Shown in pieces: positions 8,335 through 16,583 of a stretch of DNA of 21,316 bases. Location: NCBI GenBank assembly GCA_902767195.1, contig CACXGS010000161.1, forward strand, positions 1 to 21,316. Reading direction: 5' to 3'. The notes under the pieces were generated by a model. That model did no database searches. It was not told where the DNA came from and saw nothing but the letters and a program-made list of their open reading frames with translations. The DNA is from an uncultured Lachnospiraceae bacterium. GTDB taxonomy: Bacteria > Bacillota_A > Clostridia > Lachnospirales > Lachnospiraceae. Numbering within the stretch: the stretch's first letter is position 1; the number at the start of each line of letters is the position of its first letter. A program made the position numbers and the translations under genes.

Positions 8335-8374
8335 GTAATGTGTCAGTGCATGGATTCATATTATCCAAAGCCAC

Positions 8375-8403
8375 ATTATAGCATCAAAAATGTTGCATTT
8401 CAA
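8375..8403 (-). promoter_or_regulatory. Sigma-A promoter of the NCS2 permease gene
   Basis: On the minus strand TTGAAA (8398-8403) is followed after 17 bp by a consensus TATAAT (8375-8380). Transcription would begin near 8368, giving a leader of about 80 nt before the GTG at 8287. The -35 element lies 1 bp from one arm of the inverted repeat at 8405-8457. Confidence 0.8.
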
Positions 8404-8404
8404 T

Positions 8405-8457
8405 ACAGGAATAGGTCATTTTAGGGAAAAAAGCGATCTGCCTCTCACTATTCCTGT
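8405..8457. repeat. 10-bp perfect inverted repeat spanning the transporter stop codon
   Basis: ACAGGAATAG (8405-8414) and CTATTCCTGT (8448-8457) are exact reverse complements separated by 33 bp. The second arm contains the TAG stop of the Na/Pi transporter gene, and the first arm abuts the -35 of the permease promoter. A six-T run (minus strand) lies in the loop, not after the stem, so this is not a standard terminator. The centres of the arms are 43 bp apart, about four helical turns, which would suit a dimeric or looping regulator. Confidence 0.5.
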
Positions 8458-10256
8458 GTCTCATCAGCCACCGTATTCTTGACAGGAATTAAGTAACGCT
8501 CATCAAATTCCTTGAAAAGACGAAGATAATCGTCCGGAGAAATCTCCTGGGTATGGCCGTGCATGGCATCAAAATCTCTGTTGGCTTCTATTCGTCTGAT
8601 AATATTAAGAGATACGTTCGCTGCGTGAGCGCTCATTCTCTCAAAACAGTTGATCAGATCGAAAAATACAGCGCCACTCTTGGCATTGCAGATACCTTGC
8701 TGCAGCCGCTGAATGTGATGATCCTTCATGACTTCTTTCATCTGATCGATCGTTTCCGAAAGGGGTTCTACCCGAACTGCTTTTTCCCTGTCCCGTTTCT
8801 CAAAAGCATCAAAGGTATCGGTCAGTGCTTCTCCGGCTGCCTGGACAGTCAGATCAATCTCTTTTCCTCCGGAGTCTGAGAATGTGATGCCTTCCTGAGC
8901 CATTTCTCTGGCTATGTAGGCAACCGTCATACAGTAGTCGCCGATTCTCTCCAGATCACCGATGGAATTGAGAATCTCGGAAATCATAAATTTGTTGTCT
9001 TCAGAAAGGCTGCTTCGGTCAATTCGTATAATATAAGGGGTCAGAGCCGTCTCGCAGCGATCGATAAAAGCCTCATTGCCATCGAGGACACCGAATTCAT
9101 CCTCCTTGAAATCCCGGATCAGATTGGTGGCTTTTTCGTAATTCACCCCAATTCGCTCGATCATCTGGGACATCAGAGACCGGCACTGTTCCAGAGCCAC
9201 AACGGGTGTCTGAAGCAGACGGTCATCCAGCTTCCTGAATTCCTTATCAGCCTCGTCCTCAGGATCCTCTCCCACGATCTTGCCGGTCAGGTCTGCCAGT
9301 TTGTTGGAGAAGGGCAGAAGAATCAGACTGGTAATCAGGTTGAACCCAAGATGCACATTGGCAATTCCACCCCTGTTAATGGTTTTGGCCATAATCGGGA
9401 GGCCTATAGTAAAGTAGATGCCATATATCACAACGACAAAGAATATAGCACCGAAAATATTAAACAGCAGATAACTGAGGGATACTCTCTTGGCCTTTTT
9501 GTTGGCACCAATCGCTCCCAGAATAATCGTCATACATTTTCCCAGGTTCTGCCCGATGATAATGGGAATGGCAGTAGCATAGGTCACCGCTCCCGTGGCG
9601 GACAGGGCCTGAAGAATACCTACAGAAGCGCTGGAACTCTGAATGATCGCTGTAATCAGCAAACCGGCCAGAATACCCAGCAGTGGATTCTGGAAAGACA
9701 GGAAAAGCTTCTGGAATGCAGGAGACTCTTTCAGAGGAGCAAACACACCCTCCATGGTGGTCATACCATAAAAGAGCACGCCCAGTCCGATCAGAATTCC
9801 GGCAATGTCTTTCAGCTTCTTTTTCTTTCCAAACAGGACGATAAATGCGCCTACACCCACCAGCATAGGGGCAAAGGATGCAGGTTTCAGCAGCTTGAGA
9901 ACAAGGTTTCCGGAACCCAGGTCTCCCAGTCGCAGAATCTGCGCAGTAGCGGTGGAACCGACATTCGATCCCAGCACCACCGGAATAGCCTGTCCCAGAC
10001 GCATGATACCGGCATTAACAAAACCAATCAGCATAATGGTGGTAGCTGCAGAACTCTGAATAATGGCAGTAACACCAGTTCCCAGAGCCCATCCCTTGAC
10101 CTCTCCGACACCTTTCTTCTTACTTGTAGTCAGGGTCTCAAGAATCTGTTGAAGGCTTCCTCCGGCAAGAGCTTCCAGAGATGACCCCATCAGGCTCATA
10201 CCAAACAGGAACAATCCAACTCCGCCAAACAACTGCAAAAATGATAGTATATCCAT
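8448..10256 (-). CDS. Na/Pi cotransporter with C-terminal PhoU-like domain
   Basis: This is a 602-residue member of the NptA/YjbB-like Na-dependent phosphate cotransporter family. The membrane half (about 1-320) carries two inverted copies of the transporter core, each with a QSS motif (IIQSSAATTIM near residue 66 and IIQSSSASVGI near 205), which are the Na/phosphate-binding signatures. Residues 340-590 are a PhoU-like helical bundle predicted to be cytosolic. The start at 10256 has GGGAGG close upstream. It lies 22 bp after the aldose-epimerase-like gene and no promoter is evident in that gap, so it probably belongs to the dapA transcript. No clear terminator follows it. Homologues may take up or export phosphate; direction is not decidable from sequence. 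Confidence 0.92.
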   Translation of the reverse strand: MDILSFLQLFGGVGLFLFGMSLMGSSLEALAGGSLQQILETLTTSKKKGVGEVKGWALGTGVTAIIQSSAATTIMLIGFVNAGIMRLGQAIPVVLGSNVGSTATAQILRLGDLGSGNLVLKLLKPASFAPMLVGVGAFIVLFGKKKKLKDIAGILIGLGVLFYGMTTMEGVFAPLKESPAFQKLFLSFQNPLLGILAGLLITAIIQSSSASVGILQALSATGAVTYATAIPIIIGQNLGKCMTIILGAIGANKKAKRVSLSYLLFNIFGAIFFVVVIYGIYFTIGLPIMAKTINRGGIANVHLGFNLITSLILLPFSNKLADLTGKIVGEDPEDEADKEFRKLDDRLLQTPVVALEQCRSLMSQMIERIGVNYEKATNLIRDFKEDEFGVLDGNEAFIDRCETALTPYIIRIDRSSLSEDNKFMISEILNSIGDLERIGDYCMTVAYIAREMAQEGITFSDSGGKEIDLTVQAAGEALTDTFDAFEKRDREKAVRVEPLSETIDQMKEVMKDHHIQRLQQGICNAKSGAVFFDLINCFERMSAHAANVSLNIIRRIEANRDFDAMHGHTQEISPDDYLRLFKEFDERYLIPVKNTVADETQE

Positions 10257-10278
10257 AAATACCTCCCCTCAGTCCTGA

Positions 10279-11157
10279 TTACAGAACCTTTATCCGATAT
10301 TCTCTCTTAAAGACTTCTCCAGGTTCCAAAGTATTACCGTACTCTCTGTCTTTTAATTCTCCGTCAAAGTTCTCGCCGTCTGCTCTGCCGTACCATGGCT
10401 CAATGCATACAAAAGGTGCCGCCTTTCCCACCGGCGCCCAGATTCCCAGAACCGGACAGACAAAATCTACCTGCAGGTAATCTTTTCCTTCCGGATCCAC
10501 CAGGACCGCCTGGTCTGCCTGCTGATCTTCGAGAATCAGAGCATCCCGGGAAAAAAGTTCCACAGAGGGAGTCAGGCAGCCTTCTTCCAGTTCCATGGGC
10601 TCCGTCTGCTCAAGGACGACCCCGTTCTTCAGATAATGAATATCAATCGAAGATAAAGGCTGTCCGTCTTTCATAAGGCGAATTCTGTACTGACTCCAGT
10701 CTCCTCTTCCCTCAAGAGGACACCGGAAGGCAGGATGTCCTCCGATGGAAAAATAAAGGGGTTTCTCATCCGTGTTCTTCACAATCCAACGAGCTGTAAT
10801 CTCTGATTCACATAGTTCATATTCCTGTACCAGCTCAAAAGCGAAGGGGTACATCCTGCGGGTATCTTCATTGTCTCTTAGTGTAAACACAATCCTGTCA
10901 TCCGATTGTTCGGTAAGCTCAAACTCCTGATCCCTGGCAAATCCATGCTGTCCCATGGGATATTCCTGCCCTTCATACAGGAATCGTCCATCCTTCACCG
11001 TTCCTACCTGGGGAAAGAGAATGGGTGCATGCCGTCCCCAGTAAGCACTGTCTCCCTTCCAGAGATATTCCACTCCCTTCTTTCTGATTGAAGTCATCTC
11101 ACCACCCTGTGATTTCAGAGCGATAGAAATCTCATGATTCTTCAACTGAATATCCAT
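10279..11157 (-). CDS. Aldose 1-epimerase family protein (LacX-like)
   Basis: This 292-residue protein has the galactose mutarotase-like fold. The family signature HGFARDQEF includes His71, and IGGHPAFRCP gives His141; these match the conserved histidines of mutarotases, and FVCIEPWYG near residue 240 carries the likely catalytic Glu. The subgroup resembles LacX/YeaD-type epimerases acting on aldoses or hexose phosphates; the physiological sugar is not evident. The start at 11157 has AGGAGG 7 nt upstream. It lies between dapA (59 bp upstream) and the Na/Pi transporter (22 bp downstream) on the same strand. The grouping with dapA has no obvious metabolic reason. Confidence 0.9.
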   Translation of the reverse strand: MDIQLKNHEISIALKSQGGEMTSIRKKGVEYLWKGDSAYWGRHAPILFPQVGTVKDGRFLYEGQEYPMGQHGFARDQEFELTEQSDDRIVFTLRDNEDTRRMYPFAFELVQEYELCESEITARWIVKNTDEKPLYFSIGGHPAFRCPLEGRGDWSQYRIRLMKDGQPLSSIDIHYLKNGVVLEQTEPMELEEGCLTPSVELFSRDALILEDQQADQAVLVDPEGKDYLQVDFVCPVLGIWAPVGKAAPFVCIEPWYGRADGENFDGELKDREYGNTLEPGEVFKREYRIKVL

Positions 11158-11216
11158 TTTTCCCTCCTGATTATCCCGGAATTACTCCAGAGACTACTCT
11201 TGCATCAGCCGTCCTC

Positions 11217-12101
11217 TCACAGACAGCCGAAATCTATCATTGCTTTTCTCAGGGTCTCTTTGTGGGCATCTGTCAGTTCCGTCAGGGGCAGTCTCGGTGA
11301 CCCCACATTAAATCCCTGCATATTCAGTGCCGCCTTCACCGGAATCGGGTTCACCTCGATAAAGAGCTGCTCCACAAGAGGAAGTGCCTTCAGCTGCAGT
11401 GCTCTGGCCTCCTCATATTTCCCTTCCAGACAAAGCATTACCATATCGTGGGTCTCTTTCGGTGCTACATTGGACAAAACGGAGATCACACCGCTTCCTC
11501 CCAGGGAACATACCGGCACGATCTGATCATCATTGCCGGAATATATGTCCAGATTGCCGTCTGTCAGTTCCGCAAGTTTAGCAACCTGGCTGATGCTGCC
11601 GCTGGCTTCCTTGATGGCTACAATGGTCTCCTCATCTCTGGCCAGTCTTGCCATCGTCTCCGGAAGAATATTCGTCCCGGTTCTGGATGGAACATTGTAG
11701 ATAATACAGGGAAGCTTCGTAGCAGAAGCAATGGTCCGATAATGAACATAGAGCCCGTCCTGGGTCGCTTTATTATAGTAGGGAGTGACGAGGAGAAGCC
11801 CGTCTGCGCCCAGCTTTTCCGACTCTTCCGACATCATTACCGCATGAGCCGTGTTATTTGATCCGGTTCCGGCAATTACGGGAATGCGACCCTTGGTTCT
11901 TTCCACAGTAAACCGGATGGCTTCCAGATGTTCCGGATCATCCAGTGTCGGCGCTTCTCCCGAGGTGCCGCAAACGATGATCGCATCGGTGCCGCCTTTG
12001 ATCTGCGCCTCAATCAGTCTATCCAGAGAATCATAATTGATCTCTCCATTCTCTTTCATTGGTGTTGCAAGGGCAACACCTGCCCCTTTGAATATAGTCA
12101 T
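11217..12101 (-). CDS. dapA: 4-hydroxy-tetrahydrodipicolinate synthase
   Basis: This is a 294-residue DapA, which condenses pyruvate with L-aspartate 4-semialdehyde in the lysine/diaminopimelate pathway in the cytosol. The Schiff-base lysine is Lys164 in VAIKEASG. Tyr135 and Arg140 in IIYNVPSRTG, and GTSGEAPTL (45-53), are the other active-site elements. Length is normal. AAGGAGG precedes the ATG at 12101. An extended -10 promoter lies at 12152-12180. No lysine riboswitch fits in the 80-bp leader. It heads the likely dapA / epimerase / Na-Pi transporter transcript. The N-acetylneuraminate lyase branch of the superfamily is the main alternative, but the active-site context and substrate motifs favour DapA. 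Confidence 0.93.
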   Translation of the reverse strand: MTIFKGAGVALATPMKENGEINYDSLDRLIEAQIKGGTDAIIVCGTSGEAPTLDDPEHLEAIRFTVERTKGRIPVIAGTGSNNTAHAVMMSEESEKLGADGLLLVTPYYNKATQDGLYVHYRTIASATKLPCIIYNVPSRTGTNILPETMARLARDEETIVAIKEASGSISQVAKLAELTDGNLDIYSGNDDQIVPVCSLGGSGVISVLSNVAPKETHDMVMLCLEGKYEEARALQLKALPLVEQLFIEVNPIPVKAALNMQGFNVGSPRLPLTELTDAHKETLRKAMIDFGCL

Positions 12102-12151
12102 ACTATTCCTCCTTAAAATGTCAGATAGTCATATTTCTCTTTTCTCTTTTA

Positions 12152-12180
12152 TATATACCATAATCCTTGTTCCTTTTCCA
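12152..12180 (-). promoter_or_regulatory. Probable dapA promoter (extended -10)
   Basis: On the minus strand TGGAAA (12175-12180) is followed after 17 bp by TATATA (12152-12157), with a TG dinucleotide one base before the -10. The -35 is a weak match, but the extended -10 supports it. Transcription would start near 12145, about 44 nt before dapA. The same 120-bp gap must serve the divergent zinc-ribbon gene, for which I see no clear promoter. Confidence 0.5.
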
Positions 12181-12221
12181 CCATGGATGTGGTATCCTCA
12201 AAAAGAAAGGAGGATATTCTT

Positions 12222-14726
12222 ATGTATAACTGCAGGAATTGTGGCGGAAATCTTCGCTTTGATATCCCCACACAACGATTAAAATGCCCTTTTTGTGATA
12301 ATGACTATGATTGCTATGATGTTGAAAGGGAAACGATATCCCCCAATGCAGACCTTTCTACTTATGATGTCACTGTTTTCACCTGTCCCCAGTGCGGAGG
12401 TGAGATTGCAGGGTCCGATCAGAGTGTAGCAGATTTCTGTTCCTACTGCGGGCAGTCAGTAGTTCTTGAATCGAGGCTGCAGAACCGGACCCGGCCGGGC
12501 AAGATCATACCGTTTAAAAAGACTTCAGAAGACTGTATCAACGCCTACCGGGCTAAATTAAACAAATCGGTGTTTGCCCCATCGGCTCTGAAAAAGCCGG
12601 AATACCTTGAACAGTTCCGGGGAATCTACATTCCCTACTGGTCCTACGGATTTACCCAAAGCGGCTCTGTTTCGGTATCGGGTACCGAAGAACACCGGTC
12701 CGGTGATTATGATGTCACGGAACATTATCGTCTGACCGGAGAACTGGAGGCCTCCTTTGACGGCATTTGCTATGACGCCTCCTCTTCTTTTGACGACTCC
12801 ATCAGTGAGGCTCTCAAACCCTTTGACCCCAGGGACATGAAACCTTTTGTCCCCTCCTACCTGTCCGGTTTCTATGCGGACGTGGCGGATGTGGACTCTG
12901 CTGCATATATGGACGAAGCCAATGATTTTGCCAACAGGGAGACTCTGGCCGTGATTTCCGGGGATAAAGCTTTCCGGCAATACGATGTAAAAGACCTGGA
13001 CAGTGTTCAGAAGGGCAACAAACTTTTCAACACGGTGAAGAAAGAACCGGAAGGAGCCCTTTTTCCGGTCTGGTTTCTGACCTGGCGGGATAAAGACCGG
13101 GTTGCCTACACAACAGTGAACGGACAGACAGGAAAGATGGCCGCCGATATTCCCATCGACCGGAGAAAATACCTGGCAGCTTCCCTGCTATTTGCCATAC
13201 CCCTGTATTTTATCCTGGATTTTTTCTTTTCTTTTAAGGCATCGACCTCACTCTTCCTGGCAGAAATATTCGCCCTGATTGCCGGAATCATTTACTACTG
13301 GCAGATCGACGAGATTATCCGAAGAGACCAGAGGGTAGAAGACCGGGGCCTTACCTATTTAAAGAACCTGCAGAAAAGAAAAGAAGCCGAGGTAAAAGAG
13401 GTGGAGGCAAAAGATACTTCGCAAGGTGAGAAAAAGCCGAAATCCCAGAAGGGCAAAAAGAAACAGACAAAACCGGCGAAAAAGGAAAAAGGTTCTTTCC
13501 CGGCAGCAGTACTGCACGGACTGACCATCATTTCCATTCTGCTGGCCATCTTTGAATTCGCTTACATTTTCTTTACGAAAGATGTCATGTTCGGTGCTTT
13601 CTTTAACCGGTATGTGGGTGCCTGTCTTGTTATGTTTGGGGCATGCATCCTCTGGGAGAATATGATAGACAAAGAGGATTACAAGACAGTAAACTTCAAG
13701 CCCTTCCTGGAGATTACGGGTTCTCAGCTGGGTATCTTCGCGGCTACAGTCATTACCATCATCCATCCGGTTTCCGACCTGTTCTACTACATCGGAATGA
13801 TCCTGGTCTACGTGGGAATGCTGATCACCCTGATGCAGGTTATCCGGCGATATAATCTGCTGATCACCCGCCCGGCACCGAACTTCCACGACCGGGGAGA
13901 CCAGTCTGTGAAGATTCCGGGAGCTCTTATTCTGGCTCTGATATTCACAGCCTGCAGCCTGGCACTGAGTCCTGCTGCCGGGCTTGAAGCAGCCGGAAAA
14001 AGACCGGCTGTGACACTGACCACCAAAGAGGATGACCCCCAGCGTATTTACAGTGTTGAGGGAAGAAATTATGAAATATATATCTATGATGAAGAAAATC
14101 TCCTCAGTGAAAAGGAGATTGGAAAACTGGTTCAGCATATGGTCCCCATCACCCGCTATGGAAATGCGGGATTCATAACCTACCAGATTGAAGAAGGAGA
14201 TTACGAGGGCGCCACCGGAGATATCTATAATGGTTTGTTCGGAAGGAGCAGCGGAACCCTCCTGATGATCGATATGAACCACCGGAAGCTGGTCCTTCAC
14301 AGCGACGGAGATATATCAAAAGTTATTACCAACAGTTACGCCAACACCATTACGGATAATATCTACCGAATGGCAGGCAAAGGGAACTATTACGGGGCCG
14401 CTTCCGAAGCGTTCCGTGAAATCAATACCCTGTTGGAAGGGAACCGGATCGCCCAGCCCATGCGTCATATTACCAACGGACTGCTGGCGGTGATCCTCTC
14501 AACCCTGATTCTTTATTTTGTAACTCTGCTCACTTCTCTGCAGAAAAAAGCAGAGGCGGAAGAAATTCTGACGGCCATCGGAGCATCCATCGCCTTCAGC
14601 AATCCCAAAGCGGTTTTCAAAAACCGGACCAGGGTTTATAATCCGCACAGCAGCAGCAGCGGAAGTCGATCCGGCGGAGGCGGCTTTGGAGGAGGCGGGG
14701 GAAGCAGCGGAAGCCATGGGTTCTGA
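12222..14726 (+). CDS. Zinc-ribbon, multi-TM, TPM-like domain protein with Gly/Ser tail
   Basis: This is an 834-residue membrane protein. Two zinc ribbons open it (Cys4/Cys7 with Cys22/Cys25, and Cys55/Cys58 with Cys73/Cys76). A soluble domain of about 90-310 follows, resembling the region after zinc ribbons in other Firmicutes membrane proteins. Two membrane helices near 317-358, a Lys-rich linker around 390-425 and further helices to about 590 come next. Residues about 605-740 look like a TPM (YgcG/Psb32-type) domain, with the RSSGTLLMIDMNHRKLVL strand region. After one more helix it ends in a Gly/Ser-rich tail like that of YgcG-type proteins. ATG 12222 is chosen over 12183 because AAGGAGG sits just before it. 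Its function is unknown; a membrane-assembly or quality-control role is a guess from the TPM part. Confidence 0.8.
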   Translation: MYNCRNCGGNLRFDIPTQRLKCPFCDNDYDCYDVERETISPNADLSTYDVTVFTCPQCGGEIAGSDQSVADFCSYCGQSVVLESRLQNRTRPGKIIPFKKTSEDCINAYRAKLNKSVFAPSALKKPEYLEQFRGIYIPYWSYGFTQSGSVSVSGTEEHRSGDYDVTEHYRLTGELEASFDGICYDASSSFDDSISEALKPFDPRDMKPFVPSYLSGFYADVADVDSAAYMDEANDFANRETLAVISGDKAFRQYDVKDLDSVQKGNKLFNTVKKEPEGALFPVWFLTWRDKDRVAYTTVNGQTGKMAADIPIDRRKYLAASLLFAIPLYFILDFFFSFKASTSLFLAEIFALIAGIIYYWQIDEIIRRDQRVEDRGLTYLKNLQKRKEAEVKEVEAKDTSQGEKKPKSQKGKKKQTKPAKKEKGSFPAAVLHGLTIISILLAIFEFAYIFFTKDVMFGAFFNRYVGACLVMFGACILWENMIDKEDYKTVNFKPFLEITGSQLGIFAATVITIIHPVSDLFYYIGMILVYVGMLITLMQVIRRYNLLITRPAPNFHDRGDQSVKIPGALILALIFTACSLALSPAAGLEAAGKRPAVTLTTKEDDPQRIYSVEGRNYEIYIYDEENLLSEKEIGKLVQHMVPITRYGNAGFITYQIEEGDYEGATGDIYNGLFGRSSGTLLMIDMNHRKLVLHSDGDISKVITNSYANTITDNIYRMAGKGNYYGAASEAFREINTLLEGNRIAQPMRHITNGLLAVILSTLILYFVTLLTSLQKKAEAEEILTAIGASIAFSNPKAVFKNRTRVYNPHSSSSGSRSGGGGFGGGGGSSGSHGF

Positions 14727-14741
14727 CAACCTTGACTCTAT

Positions 14742-14824
14742 CCCCAAAAGGCGGGGGCTGAATTCCGACGCAGAGGCGTTGCTTACGGAATCCTGTTACC
14801 TGTCTTTTGGTAGGTAAAGGCTCC
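14742..14824 (+). ncRNA. Candidate structured RNA in the 3' region after the TPM gene
   Basis: Several helices can form in a row. ATTCCG (14762-14767) pairs with CGGAAT (14786-14791) and encloses ACGC/GCGT (14768-14771 / 14776-14779). TTACCT (14796-14801) pairs with AGGTAA (14812-14817). GGGGGCT (14753-14759) can close both by pairing with AGGCTCC (14818-14824), with one mismatch and one G-U, giving a compact three-way junction. The G-U pair favours the plus strand. I do not recognise a known riboswitch or sRNA family. It may be only a 3' UTR structure. Confidence 0.35.
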
Positions 14825-14836
14825 AGTACAAGTAAT

Positions 14837-14877
14837 CCCCCCAGTCTTCCTGTAGTCACTACAGGCAGACTGGGGGG
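14837..14877. terminator. Very strong hairpin between convergent genes
   Basis: Arms 14837-14855 and 14859-14877 pair at 18 of 19 positions around a 3-nt TCA loop, with six C-G pairs at the base. It lies between the stop of the TPM gene (14726) and the stop of putP (14933), the place for a bidirectional terminator. Neither strand has a proper T-run directly after the stem (plus strand continues AATTCATTTG), so it is not a canonical intrinsic terminator. Confidence 0.6.
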
Positions 14878-14932
14878 AATTCATTTGCACCTAATTAATT
14901 TAATGTTGTAATCAGACTGTTCTGTTTAGTTA

Positions 14933-16474
14933 TTACTGATCTTTGTAGTTCTTGTAGCGTTCGAAGTCGGCCAGGACTGCCTCACCGGGAGCCTTGGTGG
15001 CAAGGCTGAATACAACAATAAAGAGGAGGCTGACAGCGAATCCGACAACCAGAGAATAAAGTCCGGTTACTGCGCCGATGGTCTGTCCTCCCATGAGGGG
15101 AACATAGTCCCAGAGGATAACCGTTGCTGCTCCGCTGACCAGGCCGGCTACTGCTCCGGCAAGGTTGGTTCTCTTCCAAAAGAGACTCATAACAACCAGC
15201 GGTCCGAAGGCGGCACCGAGGCCTGCCCAGGCGTCGCTTACCAGCTGCATTACAGAGCTGTTGGGGTCCCAGGCAATAATAATCGCCAGGAGTGCAACAA
15301 CGAGGGTTACTACACGGCCGATCTTAAGAACGGATTCGTTCGATGCATCAGGGTTAAAGATGTCTTTATAGATATCCGCAGACACGGATGATGAACAAAC
15401 CAGAAGCTGGGAATCCGCTGTGGACATAATAGCCGCCAGGATACCGCAGAGGAAAATACCGCCGACAAAGGCCAGAGGCAATCTGTTCATAAAGACTTCC
15501 TTGATCATCTCGATAAATACTGCCTCTGTGGAGGGTACAGCATCGGAAGAACCGAGAATCATGGGATAAAGGAAAGCTCTGCCCAGAAGTCCGATCACAA
15601 CAGCCAGGGTCAGGGAAATAACAACCCAGACAATAGCAATTACGGAAGACTTCTTAAGCTCTTTCTCATTCTTGACCGCCATAAAACGAACCAGGATATG
15701 AGGCATACCGCAGTAGCCCAGCCCCCATGCAAGATTCGAGATAACCTCAACCGCTTTGATGGGATGGTCGCCGTTGTGGAAAAGGCTCAGATAGGAAGAT
15801 GGTTCTACTCCGCTCTGTACCAGAAGATTGGCTGCATCCCCGCTGATAAATCCCCAGGCAGCAATAGGTACTGCCAGAAGTGCGATAAACATCAATGTTC
15901 CCTGAACAAAGTCTGTGGTACATACTGCAAGGAAACCGCCCATGAATGTATAGAGCAGGATTACTGCAGCGCCAATCAGCATGGCTGTATGATATTCAAC
16001 CCCGAATACGGAATTAAAGAGCTTTCCGCCCGATGCCAGGGCAGAAGCTGTGTAAACCAGGAAGAAGATAACAATAATAGCAGAAGAAACTCCTAACAGA
16101 ATCTTCTTCTCATCGTGATAGCGATTGCTGAAAAACTCAGGTAATGTCATGGAATTATTAGCCACGATGGTGTAAGAGCGAAGAGGCTTCGCGATTACCA
16201 GCCAGTTAATAATAGTTCCCAACCCCAGACCAATCGCGATCCAGGCCTGACCGGTTCCCAGGGCATACACGGATCCGGGAAGACCCATGAGCAGCCATCC
16301 GCTCATATCCGAAGCCTGGGCAGACAGAGCAGCTACCGGACCGGTTAGTCCTCTTCCTCCCAGGAAATAGTCGTCCGCGCCCTTGGTCTGTTTCATGGCC
16401 CGGAATCCGATGAAGATCATCATCAGTATGTAGGCTGCGAATGCAACCAATACAGCAATTGTTGTTCCAGACAT
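14933..16474 (-). CDS. putP: Sodium/proline symporter
   Basis: This is a 513-residue member of the solute:sodium symporter (SSS) family, close to PutP. The early segment ADDYFLGGRGLTGPVAALSA and the DMSGWLLMGLPG motif that follows are the PutP signature around TM1-TM3, containing residues known to bind Na+ and proline. NSMTLPEFFSNRYHD and the later ILAAIMSTADSQLLVCSS segment (Na site of the SSS fold) are also present. About 13 membrane helices are expected and the length is normal for PutP (about 500). The start at 16474 has AGGAGG 11 nt upstream. It is expressed divergently from a LysR-type gene that is a natural candidate regulator. Other amino-acid specificities within SSS are possible but less likely. 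Confidence 0.93.
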   Translation of the reverse strand: MSGTTIAVLVAFAAYILMMIFIGFRAMKQTKGADDYFLGGRGLTGPVAALSAQASDMSGWLLMGLPGSVYALGTGQAWIAIGLGLGTIINWLVIAKPLRSYTIVANNSMTLPEFFSNRYHDEKKILLGVSSAIIVIFFLVYTASALASGGKLFNSVFGVEYHTAMLIGAAVILLYTFMGGFLAVCTTDFVQGTLMFIALLAVPIAAWGFISGDAANLLVQSGVEPSSYLSLFHNGDHPIKAVEVISNLAWGLGYCGMPHILVRFMAVKNEKELKKSSVIAIVWVVISLTLAVVIGLLGRAFLYPMILGSSDAVPSTEAVFIEMIKEVFMNRLPLAFVGGIFLCGILAAIMSTADSQLLVCSSSVSADIYKDIFNPDASNESVLKIGRVVTLVVALLAIIIAWDPNSSVMQLVSDAWAGLGAAFGPLVVMSLFWKRTNLAGAVAGLVSGAATVILWDYVPLMGGQTIGAVTGLYSLVVGFAVSLLFIVVFSLATKAPGEAVLADFERYKNYKDQ

Positions 16475-16495
16475 AGTCTTTTATCCTCCTGTGAA

Positions 16496-16509
16496 ATAGT
16501 TTATTCTAT
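16496..16509. promoter_or_regulatory. Possible LysR-type operator motif in the putP leader
   Basis: ATAGTTTATTCTAT is an imperfectly spaced dyad with ATAG/CTAT ends. Its first eight bases, ATAGTTTA, recur in inverted orientation at 16587-16594, inside the LysR promoter. Two copies at the two ends of the divergent region suggest regulator binding sites. This is a sequence observation only. Confidence 0.3.
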
Positions 16510-16533
16510 GCGGATATAGAACCCGCAGACTTT

Positions 16534-16561
16534 ATTATACCTCACCATTATTTTATGTAAA
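16534..16561 (-). promoter_or_regulatory. putP promoter
   Basis: On the minus strand TTTACA (16556-16561) is followed after 16 bp by TATAAT (16534-16539). Transcription would begin near 16527, at a small hairpin (GCGG/CCGC at 16510-16513 and 16523-16526), giving a leader of about 53 nt. Confidence 0.7.
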
Positions 16562-16583
16562 GCGACAAATATTCATAAAAAAA

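Noticed and set aside
8288..8374. Purine riboswitch before the NCS2 permease
   Set aside because: Only one 6-bp stem is seen; the conserved loop sequences and three-way junction of the purine aptamer are missing.
9351..10184. A 277-codon open frame on the plus strand inside the Na/Pi transporter gene
   Set aside because: It is fully antisense to a well-supported gene, has a low-complexity Gln/Ser/His-rich translation with no recognisable domain, and no ribosome binding site.
12102..12221. Lysine riboswitch before dapA
   Set aside because: The leader after the predicted start is about 44 nt, far too short, and shows no L-box elements.
12183..12221. Upstream ATG at 12183 as start of the zinc-ribbon protein
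   Set aside because: The codons between contain the AAGGAGG site serving ATG 12222, and the zinc ribbon begins right after 12222.
13359..14300. A 313-codon open frame on the minus strand inside the zinc ribbon-TPM gene
   Set aside because: Antisense to a gene with clear motifs; the translation shows no domain or sensible composition.
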